Part shown: positions 1-6,512 of the stretch, in pieces
Position numbering within the stretch: the first letter of the stretch is position 1
Layout: the number at the start of each line of letters is the position of its first letter
Assembly: GCA_964422195.1 (NCBI GenBank)
Contig: CAYRAF010000025.1
Location: 1 to 17,148, forward strand
From: CALVUP01 sp964422195
GTDB lineage: Bacteria; Bacillota_I; Bacilli_A; RF39; UBA660
DNA: 17,148 nt
Direction of reading: 5' to 3'
Program-made: the position numbers and the translations under genes
Notes under the pieces: model-generated
Database searches by the model: none
What the model was told of the DNA's origin: nothing
The model's input: only the letters and a program-made list of their open reading frames with translations

Positions 1-57
1 ATGCAAGATAGCCTGTGAGCAAGCTGCTGTTGTATTTCAGACCGTAATGGGGCGCTG
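1..57. other. Foreign-looking or chimeric sequence at the window edge
   Basis: About half of these 57 bases are G or C (29 of 57 by hand count), against roughly a quarter in the rest of the window. The nfo frame downstream is open back to base 19, but residues 19-57 read A-S-C-C-C-I-S-D-R-N-G-A-L. The family expects a D-T-C-H...G-Y-D stretch at this place. Neither other forward frame gives it. On the minus strand one frame is open throughout and contains S-A-P-H-Y-G-L-K-Y. The simplest reading is an assembly join at a contig end; a real insertion into nfo is possible but less likely. Confidence 0.6.
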
Positions 58-354
58 AGTGATTTTGATAATGTACTTACTAAATTTGATAAAATAGTAG
101 GTCTAAATTATGTACACTGTATTCATATAAATGATAGTAAGAATATAAAAGGATCGCATAAAGATAGACATGAAAATATTGGTTATGGTACTATAGGCTT
201 TGATAATTTAATAAATATTATTTATAATGAAAAATTAAAAGATGTTCCTAAGATATTAGAAACACCATATATTGATAAACAAGCACCATATAAAGAAGAA
301 ATAGAAATGATAAAAAATAAAAAATTTAATGATAAACTAAAACAAGAGAGTTAA
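58..354 (+). CDS. nfo: Deoxyribonuclease IV (AP endonuclease), C-terminal part
   Basis: Endonuclease IV is a three-metal TIM-barrel enzyme that cuts DNA 5' to abasic sites in base excision repair. About 98 residues of its C-terminal third are present. H-I-N-D-S-K-N, then K-D-R-H-E-N-I-G-Y-G-T-I-G, then K-I-L-E-T-P-Y match the conserved metal-binding segments: His and Asp in HxND, the DRH motif, and Glu in LETP. The end reads A-P-Y-K-E-E-I-E-M-I, as in Staphylococcus and Bacillus Nfo. The N-terminal two thirds are missing because homology stops at the abrupt composition change near base 57, so no start can be given. The TAA stop overlaps the stop of the convergent gene on the other strand by two bases. 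Confidence 0.9.
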   Translation, partial: SDFDNVLTKFDKIVGLNYVHCIHINDSKNIKGSHKDRHENIGYGTIGFDNLINIIYNEKLKDVPKILETPYIDKQAPYKEEIEMIKNKKFNDKLKQES

Positions 355-608
355 TTAATAATTCCCTTGTTTTTATATTCTAGATAAACTTTTAATAATT
401 TATTATAAGTAGATGTATCTAATTTGTCTTTTAAATCATTTATTATTTTAGAAGGTTCTCCACTATAAAAATCATTCCAATGCTCTTTCGCAGTATTAAG
501 TAATATTTCAGCATCTACTTCACTTATTTTTATGTTTCTTTTTCCACATAAATAAATAATATCATTTATAGTTAATTTATCTATATATCCTTTTATTAAA
601 TAATTCAA
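351..608 (-). CDS. YqfT-like protein of unknown function (DUF2624 type)
   Basis: A small, probably cytosolic protein of about 85 residues with no membrane segment. The pattern L-T-I-N-D-I-I-Y-L-C, then I-K-I-S-E-V-D-A-E-I-L-L, then a C-terminal helix L-L-K-V-Y-L-E-Y resembles the DUF2624 family. In Bacillus subtilis the member YqfT lies beside yqfS (nfo), and the same neighbourhood here supports the call. No function is known. The start is uncertain. A GTG at 617 lies inside the AGGTGAT Shine-Dalgarno sequence, so TTG at 608, four bases downstream of it, is preferred; it also gives the usual family length of about 85. The stop shares bases with the nfo stop, so the two transcripts converge with no gap. 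Confidence 0.7.
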   Translation of the reverse strand: MNYLIKGYIDKLTINDIIYLCGKRNIKISEVDAEILLNTAKEHWNDFYSGEPSKIINDLKDKLDTSTYNKLLKVYLEYKNKGIIN

Positions 609-676
609 ATTAATCACCTAATATATTTTATTAAATAAATTAAAAAAAATGATACAAAATAATAATGGTGATTTAG

Positions 677-2677
677 ATGTTAGAAAGTAAAAAAAATATA
701 AAAAACATAATTATATCTACCATTATTGTAAGTATTTTTTTAATAATTATTTATAGAGTATTTAGTATGACCATTTTAAAAAACAAATATTATAATAACT
801 TATTAGAATCATTAACAAATATATATATGAATACAACTTCTTCACCAAGAGGAAGAATATATGATAGAAACAACAAATTAATTGTAGATAATAAATCAAT
901 TAATACCCTTTATTATAAAAAAATAAAGAATATACCTAAAGCTACTGAAATTAAATATGCATATTCTCTTAGTAATATTATAGATTTAGATTATAGTAGA
1001 TTATCTACAAGAAATTTAAAAGAATTTTATTATTTAATAAATAAGGATAAAATAGATAAAAGAGTATCTAAAAAAGAGTATAATAAAGTAAAAACTAGAG
1101 AATTAACCACAAATGATATTTACAACTTAAAAATAAGTAGAATTACAGAAAAAGATTTGACTAAGTTAAATGATAAGGATAAAAAAAGTGCATATATATA
1201 TTATTTGATGAATAATGGATATGCATATGATAATAAAATAATTAAAAGTAATATAACTGACCAAGAATATGCCTATATTGCTGAACATAGTAATGAATTT
1301 AAAGGATTTTATATAGATATCTCTTGGGTTAGAGATTATAAATATGGTGATGTATTTAAAACAATGTTAGGAACAGTAGGAGAAATACCCAAAGAAAAAA
1401 AACTAGAGTATTTAAATAAAGGATATAATTTATCTGATATAGTTGGTTTATCATATTTAGAATATCAATATGAAGATTATTTAAAAGGTGAAAAATCTAA
1501 ATATAAAGTACTATCTGATGGTAGTTTAAAACTAATAAGTAAAGGAAAAAGGGGTAATGATATAGTATTAAATATTGATATTGAATTACAAAAAAAAGTA
1601 GAGGATATTTTAGATCAAGAAGTTATTAAAACAAAGAGTCAAATAAATACTAGGTATTATGATAAAAGTTTTGTTGTATTAGAAGATCCAAATAATGGTG
1701 AAATATTTTCAATGGCTGGCAAAAAAGTTATTAAGAATAACGGAAAATATCAAACTATTGATTATACTAGTGGTATACTTACTAACCCAATGACTGTTGG
1801 ATCAGTAGTGAAAGGAGCTTCTATACTAGTTGGATATCAAGAAAAAGCTATTAAAATTGGAGATTATTTTTATGATTCATGTGTAAAAATTAAATCAACT
1901 CCTAAGAAATGTAGTTGGAAAAATTTAGGAATGATTAATGATATCCAAGCACTAGCATTATCATCTAATGTTTACCAATTTAAAACTGCGATGAAAGTCG
2001 CAGGTTATAATTACTCATATAATATGGGATTAAAAGTGTCTAAAGATGTCTTTAATAAATATAGAAATATGTACCATTCTTTTGGATTAGGTGTAAAAAC
2101 AGGAATAGATTTACCGATAGAATCATTAGGATATTCTGGTATTGATAATTCCTCAGGATTACTTTTAGATTTTGTTATGGGTCAATATGAAACATATACT
2201 CCAATACAATTATCTCAGTATATTTCAACACTTGCTAATAAGGGAACCAGATACAAACCTAGATTATTAAGAGAAATTAGAGATTCTAAAACAAATGAAG
2301 TAATATATACATCTAAAAGTGAGGCGTTAAATAAAGTTAATGTAGATAGCAAATATATTGATAGAGTACATAAAGGATTTTATGCGGTTATGAATGCTAG
2401 TTATGGGATAGGACATAATTATATAAGTAAGAAATATACTCCAGCAGGTAAAACTGGAACATCACAGAGTTTTTTAGATAGAGATTTAGATGGAATAATA
2501 GATACTGAAACAATATCAACAGCTTTTATAGGATTTGCGCCATTTAAAAAACCTAATATGACAATAACTGTTACGTCTCCTGATATTTCATATGAAAAAA
2601 GTTCATATGCTTATACTGCTGATACTACTAAAAGAATAGCTAAAAAGGTAAGCGATGCATATTTTAATTCAAAATAA
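677..2677 (+). CDS. Class B penicillin-binding protein (elongation-type DD-transpeptidase)
   Basis: A 666-residue membrane-anchored D,D-transpeptidase that cross-links peptidoglycan on the outer face of the membrane. A short basic N-terminus precedes one membrane segment (about residues 10-27). The dimerisation domain begins with P-R-G-R-I-Y-D-R-N (57-65). A charged insert (about 110-260) resembles the one in Bacillus PbpA/PbpH. The transpeptidase domain has the serine motif S376-V-V-K, S429-S-N and K592-T-G-T. There are no PASTA repeats. These features favour the PBP2/PbpA group over FtsI, but without comparison I leave the symbol empty. Cys402 and Cys412 in the outer domain could form a disulfide. 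The Shine-Dalgarno is GGTGAT at 667-672. Transcription diverges from the gene at 351-608. No rho-independent terminator is visible after the stop. Confidence 0.9.
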   Translation: MLESKKNIKNIIISTIIVSIFLIIIYRVFSMTILKNKYYNNLLESLTNIYMNTTSSPRGRIYDRNNKLIVDNKSINTLYYKKIKNIPKATEIKYAYSLSNIIDLDYSRLSTRNLKEFYYLINKDKIDKRVSKKEYNKVKTRELTTNDIYNLKISRITEKDLTKLNDKDKKSAYIYYLMNNGYAYDNKIIKSNITDQEYAYIAEHSNEFKGFYIDISWVRDYKYGDVFKTMLGTVGEIPKEKKLEYLNKGYNLSDIVGLSYLEYQYEDYLKGEKSKYKVLSDGSLKLISKGKRGNDIVLNIDIELQKKVEDILDQEVIKTKSQINTRYYDKSFVVLEDPNNGEIFSMAGKKVIKNNGKYQTIDYTSGILTNPMTVGSVVKGASILVGYQEKAIKIGDYFYDSCVKIKSTPKKCSWKNLGMINDIQALALSSNVYQFKTAMKVAGYNYSYNMGLKVSKDVFNKYRNMYHSFGLGVKTGIDLPIESLGYSGIDNSSGLLLDFVMGQYETYTPIQLSQYISTLANKGTRYKPRLLREIRDSKTNEVIYTSKSEALNKVNVDSKYIDRVHKGFYAVMNASYGIGHNYISKKYTPAGKTGTSQSFLDRDLDGIIDTETISTAFIGFAPFKKPNMTITVTSPDISYEKSSYAYTADTTKRIAKKVSDAYFNSK

Positions 2678-2691
2678 AAATATAAATAGTA

Positions 2692-2721
2692 TTGAATAAT
2701 TTATTACAATTGTGTTAAAAT
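2692..2721 (+). promoter_or_regulatory. Promoter of the antisense RNA, copy 1
   Basis: A -35 box TTGAAT (2692-2697) and a -10 box TAAAAT (2716-2721) lie 18 bases apart. The second module has the same two boxes with the same 18-base spacing although the spacer sequence differs. Transcription would start near 2728 and run toward the toxin gene on the other strand. Confidence 0.7.
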
Positions 2722-2727
2722 TAAAGA

Positions 2728-2802
2728 GGAAGAGCATTCACTATATGAATGCCTACCGTTTTGTGATAGACACTAGTTCATAAGAACTGGTGCCTTTTAA
2801 TT
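2728..2802 (+). ncRNA. Candidate antisense antitoxin RNA, copy 1
   Basis: An RNA of about 75 nt is predicted between the plus-strand promoter and a stem-loop terminator. Its 5' part folds as GCATTCA (2734-2740), loop CTATA, TGAATGC (2746-2752), followed by CTACC. Its 3' part is the terminator stem. It is fully complementary to the 3' end of the toxin message if that message reads through this region. In addition, its TGAATGC arm can pair with GCATTCA at the toxin message 5' end (minus strand, about 2928-2934). This resembles convergent type I systems such as par of pAD1 (Fst) and BsrG/SR4. The ends are inferred from promoter and stem-loop positions only. Confidence 0.6.
2771..2800 (+). terminator. 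Terminator of the antisense RNA, copy 1
   Basis: CACTAGTTC (2771-2779) pairs with GAACTGGTG (2784-2792) across the loop ATAA, with one G-U pair, followed by CCTTTTAATTT. The T-run lies on the plus-strand side only. The minus-strand message has no T-run after this stem. It may instead end at the second hairpin (2734-2752), which on that strand is followed by a pyrimidine-rich tract. Confidence 0.65.
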
Positions 2803-2819
2803 TAACCCCCTGATAGAGC

Positions 2820-2885
2820 CTATCTTGTGATTAGAATTAAAATAATTAAGATTAAAGCAAAGATTAATAAATCTTTCTTAAACAT
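2820..2885 (-). CDS. 21-residue hydrophobic peptide, candidate type I toxin, copy 1
   Basis: The peptide starts M-F-K-K-D-L-L-I and continues with only A, F, I and L to a T-R end, giving one short membrane helix with a basic N-terminus and a terminal Arg. Small hydrophobic peptides like this (Ibs, Fst, TxpA types) insert into the inner membrane and harm the cell when overproduced. The Shine-Dalgarno AAGGAGGAGGTG (2902-2891) ends five bases before ATG, one of the best matches in the window. GATAG/CTATC forms a stem across the stop codon (2812-2824). The paralogue at 14116-14181 has the same length and the pattern M-F-[KR]-[KR]-D-L-L-I...I-L-I-x-R. I recognise no named family. Toxicity is inferred from architecture. 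Confidence 0.7.
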   Translation of the reverse strand: MFKKDLLIFALILIILILITR

Positions 2886-2936
2886 AATTACACCTCCTCC
2901 TTAAAAGGATTTGGTAGACACCCAAAGTGAATGCTC
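2886..2936 (-). promoter_or_regulatory. Toxin 5' leader with strong RBS and pairing target, copy 1
   Basis: Read on the minus strand, the leader begins GAGCATTCACTTTGGGTG, continues TCTACCAAATCC, then TTTTAAGGAGGAGGTG before TAATT and the ATG. TCCT and AGGA can form a small hairpin that covers the start of the Shine-Dalgarno. GCATTCA is complementary to TGAATGC in the antisense RNA. The block CTACC to TAATT is nearly unchanged in the second module, so it is probably functional, perhaps as a switchable ribosome-binding site. Confidence 0.55.
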
Positions 2937-2943
2937 AAAAATT

Positions 2944-2972
2944 AGAGTAACATATATAAAAGAAGTGTGCAA
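2944..2972 (-). promoter_or_regulatory. Promoter of the toxin message, copy 1
   Basis: On the minus strand, -35 TTGCAC (2972-2967) and -10 TACTCT (2949-2944) are 17 bases apart, with TGT just before the -10 box (extended -10). Copy 2 has TTGCAC, 17 bases, TGT and TAAAGT. Transcription would start near 2936-2937. Confidence 0.7.
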
Positions 2973-3135
2973 ATAGCAATTTTTATCAATTTTAAATAAA
3001 ATATTTTGCAATTTATATTTTTACTATATATAAAAATAAATATTTTAATAGATACTTATGTAGAATATAAAAAAAGTAATATAATTATATTTTTTTTTAT
3101 ATAAATTTATGATAAAATTTTATTAGGTGATATTT
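2973..3135. other. AT-rich leader before nusB with a probable promoter
   Basis: No gene is visible in the rest of this 458-base gap. TGATAAAAT at 3110-3118 is an extended -10 (TG-n-TAAAAT) suited to nusB; no convincing -35 box lies 17 bases upstream, only a T-run. An A-run and T-run that can pair (about 3066-3100, ATATAAAAAAA with TTTTTTTATAT) may be a weak terminator or simple AT-rich sequence. Confidence 0.4.
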
Positions 3136-3549
3136 ATGAAAAATAGAAGTGAAATCAGAGAAATTGCTATGAAAGTGTTATATCAAGTATATATATTATC
3201 ATCTTCTAATTTAGATTATAATGTTAATGATTTAATTAAAGAACAATTAGAAGTAGAAAATGAATTTTTAAATGATATAGTAAATGGATCAATAAAAAAT
3301 CAAGATGAAATAACTAAACTTGCAGATAAATATTTAGATAATTGGAGTTTGGATAGACTAAATAAGGTAGATAAAGCTATATTTACTATAGGAATATATG
3401 AACTGATGTATACGAATACTCCTTGCGTTGTTGCAATTAATGAAGCTATAGAATTATCTAAGAAATATAGTGATGAAAAAGTAACAAAGATGCTAAATGG
3501 GGTTTTGGATAATATTTTTCATAATGAGGAAATAAAAGATGAAAAATAA
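3136..3549 (+). CDS. nusB: Transcription antitermination factor NusB
   Basis: NusB binds boxA RNA together with S10 (NusE) and builds antitermination complexes on rRNA transcripts. The protein is 137 residues, normal for the family, and all-helical. The family N-terminus R-S-E-I-R-E-I-A-M-K-V-L-Y-Q is present, as are W-S-L-D-R-L-N-K-V-D-K-A-I and the C-terminal A-I-N-E-A-I-E-L-S-K-K-Y-S-D-E-K. A GTG nine bases upstream lies inside the GGTGAT Shine-Dalgarno (3126-3131), so ATG at 3136 is the start. The gene overlaps xseA by 11 bases. In B. subtilis nusB and xseA flank folD, which is absent here. Confidence 0.95.
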   Translation: MKNRSEIREIAMKVLYQVYILSSSNLDYNVNDLIKEQLEVENEFLNDIVNGSIKNQDEITKLADKYLDNWSLDRLNKVDKAIFTIGIYELMYTNTPCVVAINEAIELSKKYSDEKVTKMLNGVLDNIFHNEEIKDEK

Positions 3550-4876
3550 TTATATAACAGTAACCCAATTAACAAGATATATAAAATTTCAAATAGACAA
3601 TGATAGAAATTTAAGTAATGTTTATTTAAAAGGGGAAATATCTAATTTTAAAGCTCATTCGAAAGGCCATTTTTATTTTACCATTAAAGATGAGAATTCT
3701 AGAATAAATGCTATTATGTTTGCATCCTCTACTAAAAATGTTAAATTTACTCCCATTGATGGTATGAAAGTTTTAGTAAGAGGTAGAATTAGTGTTTTTG
3801 AAGCTAGTGGAGCATATCAAATATATGTAGAAGAAATGAGTGAAGATGGTTTAGGTAACCTATATTTAGCTTTTGAACAATTAAAAGAAAAATTATCTAA
3901 AGAAGGATTGTTTGATGAAAAATATAAAAAGAAGGTTCCTAAAGTACCTAATAGAGTTGGAGTTATAACTGCCCCAACAGGAGCTGCTATAAAAGATATA
4001 CTATCTACAATCAAGAGAAGATTTCCATTATGTGAAGTCATACTATTTCCTTCACTTGTACAAGGTGAAAATGCTAAAGAAGATATTGTAAAAAATATTA
4101 AAATTGCTGATACGTATGATTTAGATACTATTATACTAGGTAGAGGTGGAGGAAGTATTGAGGATTTATGGGCGTTTAATGAGGAAATTGTTGCTCGCGC
4201 AGTATTTGAGGCTAAAACACCTATTATTTCTGCAGTAGGACATGAAATTGATTTTACTATTTGTGATTTTGTTGCTGATCTTAGGGCTGAAACTCCAACA
4301 GGAGCTGCAGAAAGAGCAGTACCTAATTTAGTAGATGTTATTAATTTTATTAATCAATTAAATATAAGGATGAATCAAAGTATTAATAATTTACTTGTAT
4401 CTTATAATTTAAAATTAAAGAAATTGACTGATAGTTATGCCTTGAAAAATCCAATGAATATTTATGAAATCAAGGAACAAAGGTTAGATCTTAATATAGA
4501 AAAACTAAATAATTACATTAAAAACACAGTATTATTAAATAAACAAAAAATAAGTAATTTAAATAGTAAGTTATTCTTACTAAGTCCCATAAACTTATGT
4601 CAAATGAATTTAGATAATGTAAATAACAATATTGATAGATTAAATATATTTATGAATAATTATTTATCTAAAAAAGAAATTGCTGTAGCAAATTTAATTT
4701 CTAAAATAGAATTATTAAATCCACTTAATTCCTTAAAAAGAGGTTATGCAATTATAAAGGTAAATGACAAAAGTATTAGTAGTATAAAAAAAGTTAAGAT
4801 TAATGATAATATTAATATTAAGCTTAGTGATGGTACATTACTTGCAAATGTAAAAGAGGTGATAAAAGATGATTAA
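3539..4876 (+). CDS. xseA: Exodeoxyribonuclease VII large subunit
   Basis: Catalytic subunit of exonuclease VII, which degrades single-stranded DNA to oligonucleotides from both ends in a complex with many XseB copies. It has 445 residues, typical length. An N-terminal OB-fold (about 5-100) holds L-K-G-E-I-S-N-F and G-H-F-Y-F-T-I-K-D. The catalytic domain carries G-R-G-G-G-S (201-206), V-G-H-E-I-D (233-238), D243 and R-A-E-T-P-T-G-A-A-E (249-258). A long helical region (about 265-400) binds XseB, and the end has the usual L-K-R-G-Y-A-I. The Shine-Dalgarno GAGGA (3526-3530) lies within nusB, so the two are translationally linked. It overlaps the next small reading frame by eight bases. Confidence 0.96.
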   Translation: MKNNYITVTQLTRYIKFQIDNDRNLSNVYLKGEISNFKAHSKGHFYFTIKDENSRINAIMFASSTKNVKFTPIDGMKVLVRGRISVFEASGAYQIYVEEMSEDGLGNLYLAFEQLKEKLSKEGLFDEKYKKKVPKVPNRVGVITAPTGAAIKDILSTIKRRFPLCEVILFPSLVQGENAKEDIVKNIKIADTYDLDTIILGRGGGSIEDLWAFNEEIVARAVFEAKTPIISAVGHEIDFTICDFVADLRAETPTGAAERAVPNLVDVINFINQLNIRMNQSINNLLVSYNLKLKKLTDSYALKNPMNIYEIKEQRLDLNIEKLNNYIKNTVLLNKQKISNLNSKLFLLSPINLCQMNLDNVNNNIDRLNIFMNNYLSKKEIAVANLISKIELLNPLNSLKRGYAIIKVNDKSISSIKKVKINDNINIKLSDGTLLANVKEVIKDD

Positions 4877-5018
4877 AACTACAAAAACTGATGAATTAGA
4901 TTTAAATACAGATGGTAATTTAGATTTAGATAAAGTAAATGCTTTTTTACAACAACTTCAAAATGATTATGATAAAAATGGTGATAATGAGGAGGTAGAA
5001 GAAAATGGAAAAGAATGA
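4869..5018 (+). CDS. Small acidic protein between xseA and xseB (49 residues)
   Basis: The frame starts at ATG 4869, overlapping the xseA stop by eight bases, and ends at TGA 5018, overlapping the xseB start by 14 bases, so it fills the gap exactly. The Shine-Dalgarno GAGGTGAT ends five bases upstream of the ATG (near 4856-4863) and is strong. The protein is acidic and probably cytosolic with no membrane segment. Residues 11-22 read D-L-N-T-D-G-N-L-D-L-D-K, which follows the spacing of a calcium-binding EF-hand loop (D, N, D, G at positions 1, 3, 5, 6) but ends in Lys instead of Glu or Asp. I recognise no family. A role with exonuclease VII is guessed from position only. Confidence 0.6.
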   Translation: MIKTTKTDELDLNTDGNLDLDKVNAFLQQLQNDYDKNGDNEEVEENGKE

Positions 5019-5226
5019 AATGAAATTTGAAGATAAGTTATTAAAATTAGAAAAATTAGTATCAGAATTAGAAAGTGGTAATGTTGATTTAGATACTGCG
5101 ATTGAAAAATATAGTGAAGCTATGAAACTAGCTAAAGATTGTAGTGATACATTAGATAAAAATAAAGAAAAGGTTAGTAAAATTCTAACTGATGCTGGTT
5201 TAGAAGATTTTACAGTGGAGGAATAA
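5005..5226 (+). CDS. xseB: Exodeoxyribonuclease VII small subunit
   Basis: The small subunit of exonuclease VII, which coats the helical arm of XseA and is needed for activity. The protein has 73 residues and forms a helical hairpin. The family signature F-E-D-K-L-L-K-L-E-K-L-V-S-E-L-E-S-G-N-V is followed by L-D-T-A-I-E-K-Y-S-E-A-M-K-L, as in nearly all XseB proteins. The Shine-Dalgarno GAGGAGGT (4989-4996) precedes the ATG by eight bases. It overlaps the small acidic frame upstream and ends one base before the next gene, so the group is one operon. Confidence 0.95.
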   Translation: MEKNEMKFEDKLLKLEKLVSELESGNVDLDTAIEKYSEAMKLAKDCSDTLDKNKEKVSKILTDAGLEDFTVEE

Positions 5227-5227
5227 T

Positions 5228-5602
5228 ATGAGAAACAAGAGTACTATAATCACAATTGTTGTAGTTGGAGTTTTAATTATTGGTTTTATACTTTTTAAAT
5301 TTGTATTTGGTGGTAAGACTAATAATTATAAGAATATAGAACTATATAGTTATAACAATGCTATTAATTTAACTAATGAGGAAAAAAATGAAATTATTAA
5401 GTATATTAAAAAAGAAAATTTTAGTAAAGCAAACCAAGTTAAATGTATGGCAGAGAATAAATATAAAATAGTTGCAGATGATATTGAATTATCATTTGGG
5501 GATAGTTGTATTGTACAATATTCAAATAGTAGAACTATGGAAAACTTTCATACTTTGATTTCTGATGAGTTTAGAAATTATATAAAAAATATTGCAAATT
5601 AA
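5228..5602 (+). CDS. Small membrane-anchored protein, unknown
   Basis: A 124-residue protein. After the basic start M-R-N-K there is one hydrophobic segment (about 6-27, rich in I, V, G and F), then a hydrophilic domain that should lie outside the membrane. That domain has two cysteines (Cys73 in Q-V-K-C-M and Cys94 in D-S-C-I-V), which could form a disulfide, and alternating strand-like stretches K-I-V-A-D-D-I-E-L-S-F. No lipobox is present, so it is anchored rather than a lipoprotein. The Shine-Dalgarno GTGGAGGAA overlaps the end of xseB and the gene starts one base after it. I do not recognise the family. Confidence 0.8.
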   Translation: MRNKSTIITIVVVGVLIIGFILFKFVFGGKTNNYKNIELYSYNNAINLTNEEKNEIIKYIKKENFSKANQVKCMAENKYKIVADDIELSFGDSCIVQYSNSRTMENFHTLISDEFRNYIKNIAN

Positions 5603-5615
5603 AAGGAGAAATATT

Positions 5616-6512
5616 ATGGATTTAGTTATAATGGCCGCAGGTATGGGATCTAGATTTTGTGGTTTAAAACAAGTAGAACCAGTTGGACCTTCAGGAGAAT
5701 TTATTATTGATTATTCAATTTATGATGCTATCAAAGCTGGTATTGAAAGAGTAGTATTTATTATCAAAAAAGAGAATTATGATCTATTTAGAAACACAGT
5801 TGGCAAAAGAATAGAAGGAAAAATAGATGTAGAATATGTGTTCCAAGAAAAAGATAGTTTTATTAATGATAAAAGTTTAAGTGAAGTAAGAGAAAAACCT
5901 TGGGGTACAGCTCATGCTATACTTTGTTGTAAAGACATAGTAAAAAATAATTTTATTGTCATAAATGCTGATGATTTTTATGGATATGAACCTTTTAAAT
6001 TAATAAAGGAATATATGGATAAAGTTGATCTTACTAGCACTAATTTCTCGATGGCAGGATATATCATTAAAAATACATTATCAGAAAATGGAACTGTTAA
6101 AAGAGGATTATGTAAAAGTAGAGATGGCTACTTATCAAAATTAGTTGAATCAGTTGTTGGATATGAGAACAACAAATTAATAGCTAAGAGATTAATTGAT
6201 GATGTTAAAGTTGAAGTATTAGAAGATGATTTAGTTTCCATGAATTTCTTTGGTTTTACTCCTAAGATATTTGAAGAATTAGAAAAAGAAATAGGAAGTT
6301 TCTTAGAAGTAAATAAGGACAATATTAACAATTGTGAATATCTATTACCAGAAGTAGTAGAAAACATGATTAAAGATAATAAATGTAATGTCAAAGTTAT
6401 TAAAACTAAGTCTAAATGGTATGGTGTAACATATAAAGAAGATAAAGAATTTTTAGAAAAATCTATAAACAAACTTATAGATAATGGAGAATATCCTAAA
6501 AGCCTATGGTAG
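5616..6512 (+). CDS. Sugar-phosphate nucleotidyltransferase family protein
   Basis: A 298-residue protein of the NTP_transferase fold, which joins a nucleoside triphosphate to a sugar phosphate or similar phosphate and releases pyrophosphate. The N-terminal loop A-A-G-M-G-S-R-F (7-14) with Lys18 in G-L-K-Q binds the nucleotide. W-G-T-A-H-A (96-101) and N-A-D-D-F-Y-G (117-123, with the metal-binding Asp) complete the active site. The opening resembles a widespread Bacillota/Bacteroidota group annotated only as nucleotidyltransferase; the substrate is unknown. ATG 5616 is chosen because AAGGAG (5603-5608) lies seven bases upstream, while a TTG at 5592 has no such site. There is no sugar-pathway neighbour to suggest a substrate. 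It overlaps the next gene by seven bases. Confidence 0.85.
   Translation: MDLVIMAAGMGSRFCGLKQVEPVGPSGEFIIDYSIYDAIKAGIERVVFIIKKENYDLFRNTVGKRIEGKIDVEYVFQEKDSFINDKSLSEVREKPWGTAHAILCCKDIVKNNFIVINADDFYGYEPFKLIKEYMDKVDLTSTNFSMAGYIIKNTLSENGTVKRGLCKSRDGYLSKLVESVVGYENNKLIAKRLIDDVKVEVLEDDLVSMNFFGFTPKIFEELEKEIGSFLEVNKDNINNCEYLLPEVVENMIKDNKCNVKVIKTKSKWYGVTYKEDKEFLEKSINKLIDNGEYPKSLW

Larger units (their letters stand above)
2682..2972. repeat. Type I toxin-antitoxin-like module, copy 1
   Basis: A 291-base intergenic element that recurs in divergent form at 13961-14268. Both copies share the left edge ATAAATAGTATTGAATAA, the block TTAACCCCCTGATAG, the block CACCTCCTCCTTAAAAGGAT and the right edge GTGTGCAAA. 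Both have a plus-strand promoter, two stem-loops, a minus-strand 21-residue reading frame and a minus-strand promoter, in the same order and at similar spacing. No terminal inverted repeats or target duplications of a transposon are visible. The PBP stop lies just before the left edge. It is best read as a self-contained RNA-regulated gene pair; the parts are listed separately. Confidence 0.85.

Noticed and set aside
2886..2936. Riboswitch before the minus-strand small frame
   Set aside because: The leader is only about 50 bases, has no known ligand-binding core, and is explained by antisense control.
2682..2972. Miniature transposon (MITE) as the explanation for the two related intergenic elements
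   Set aside because: There are no clear terminal inverted repeats or target duplications, and the conserved parts are promoters, a ribosome site, a peptide and stems. Spread by transposition is not excluded.
3817..4041. Minus-strand frame inside xseA
   Set aside because: It lies wholly in a well-supported gene and has no Shine-Dalgarno or recognisable motif.
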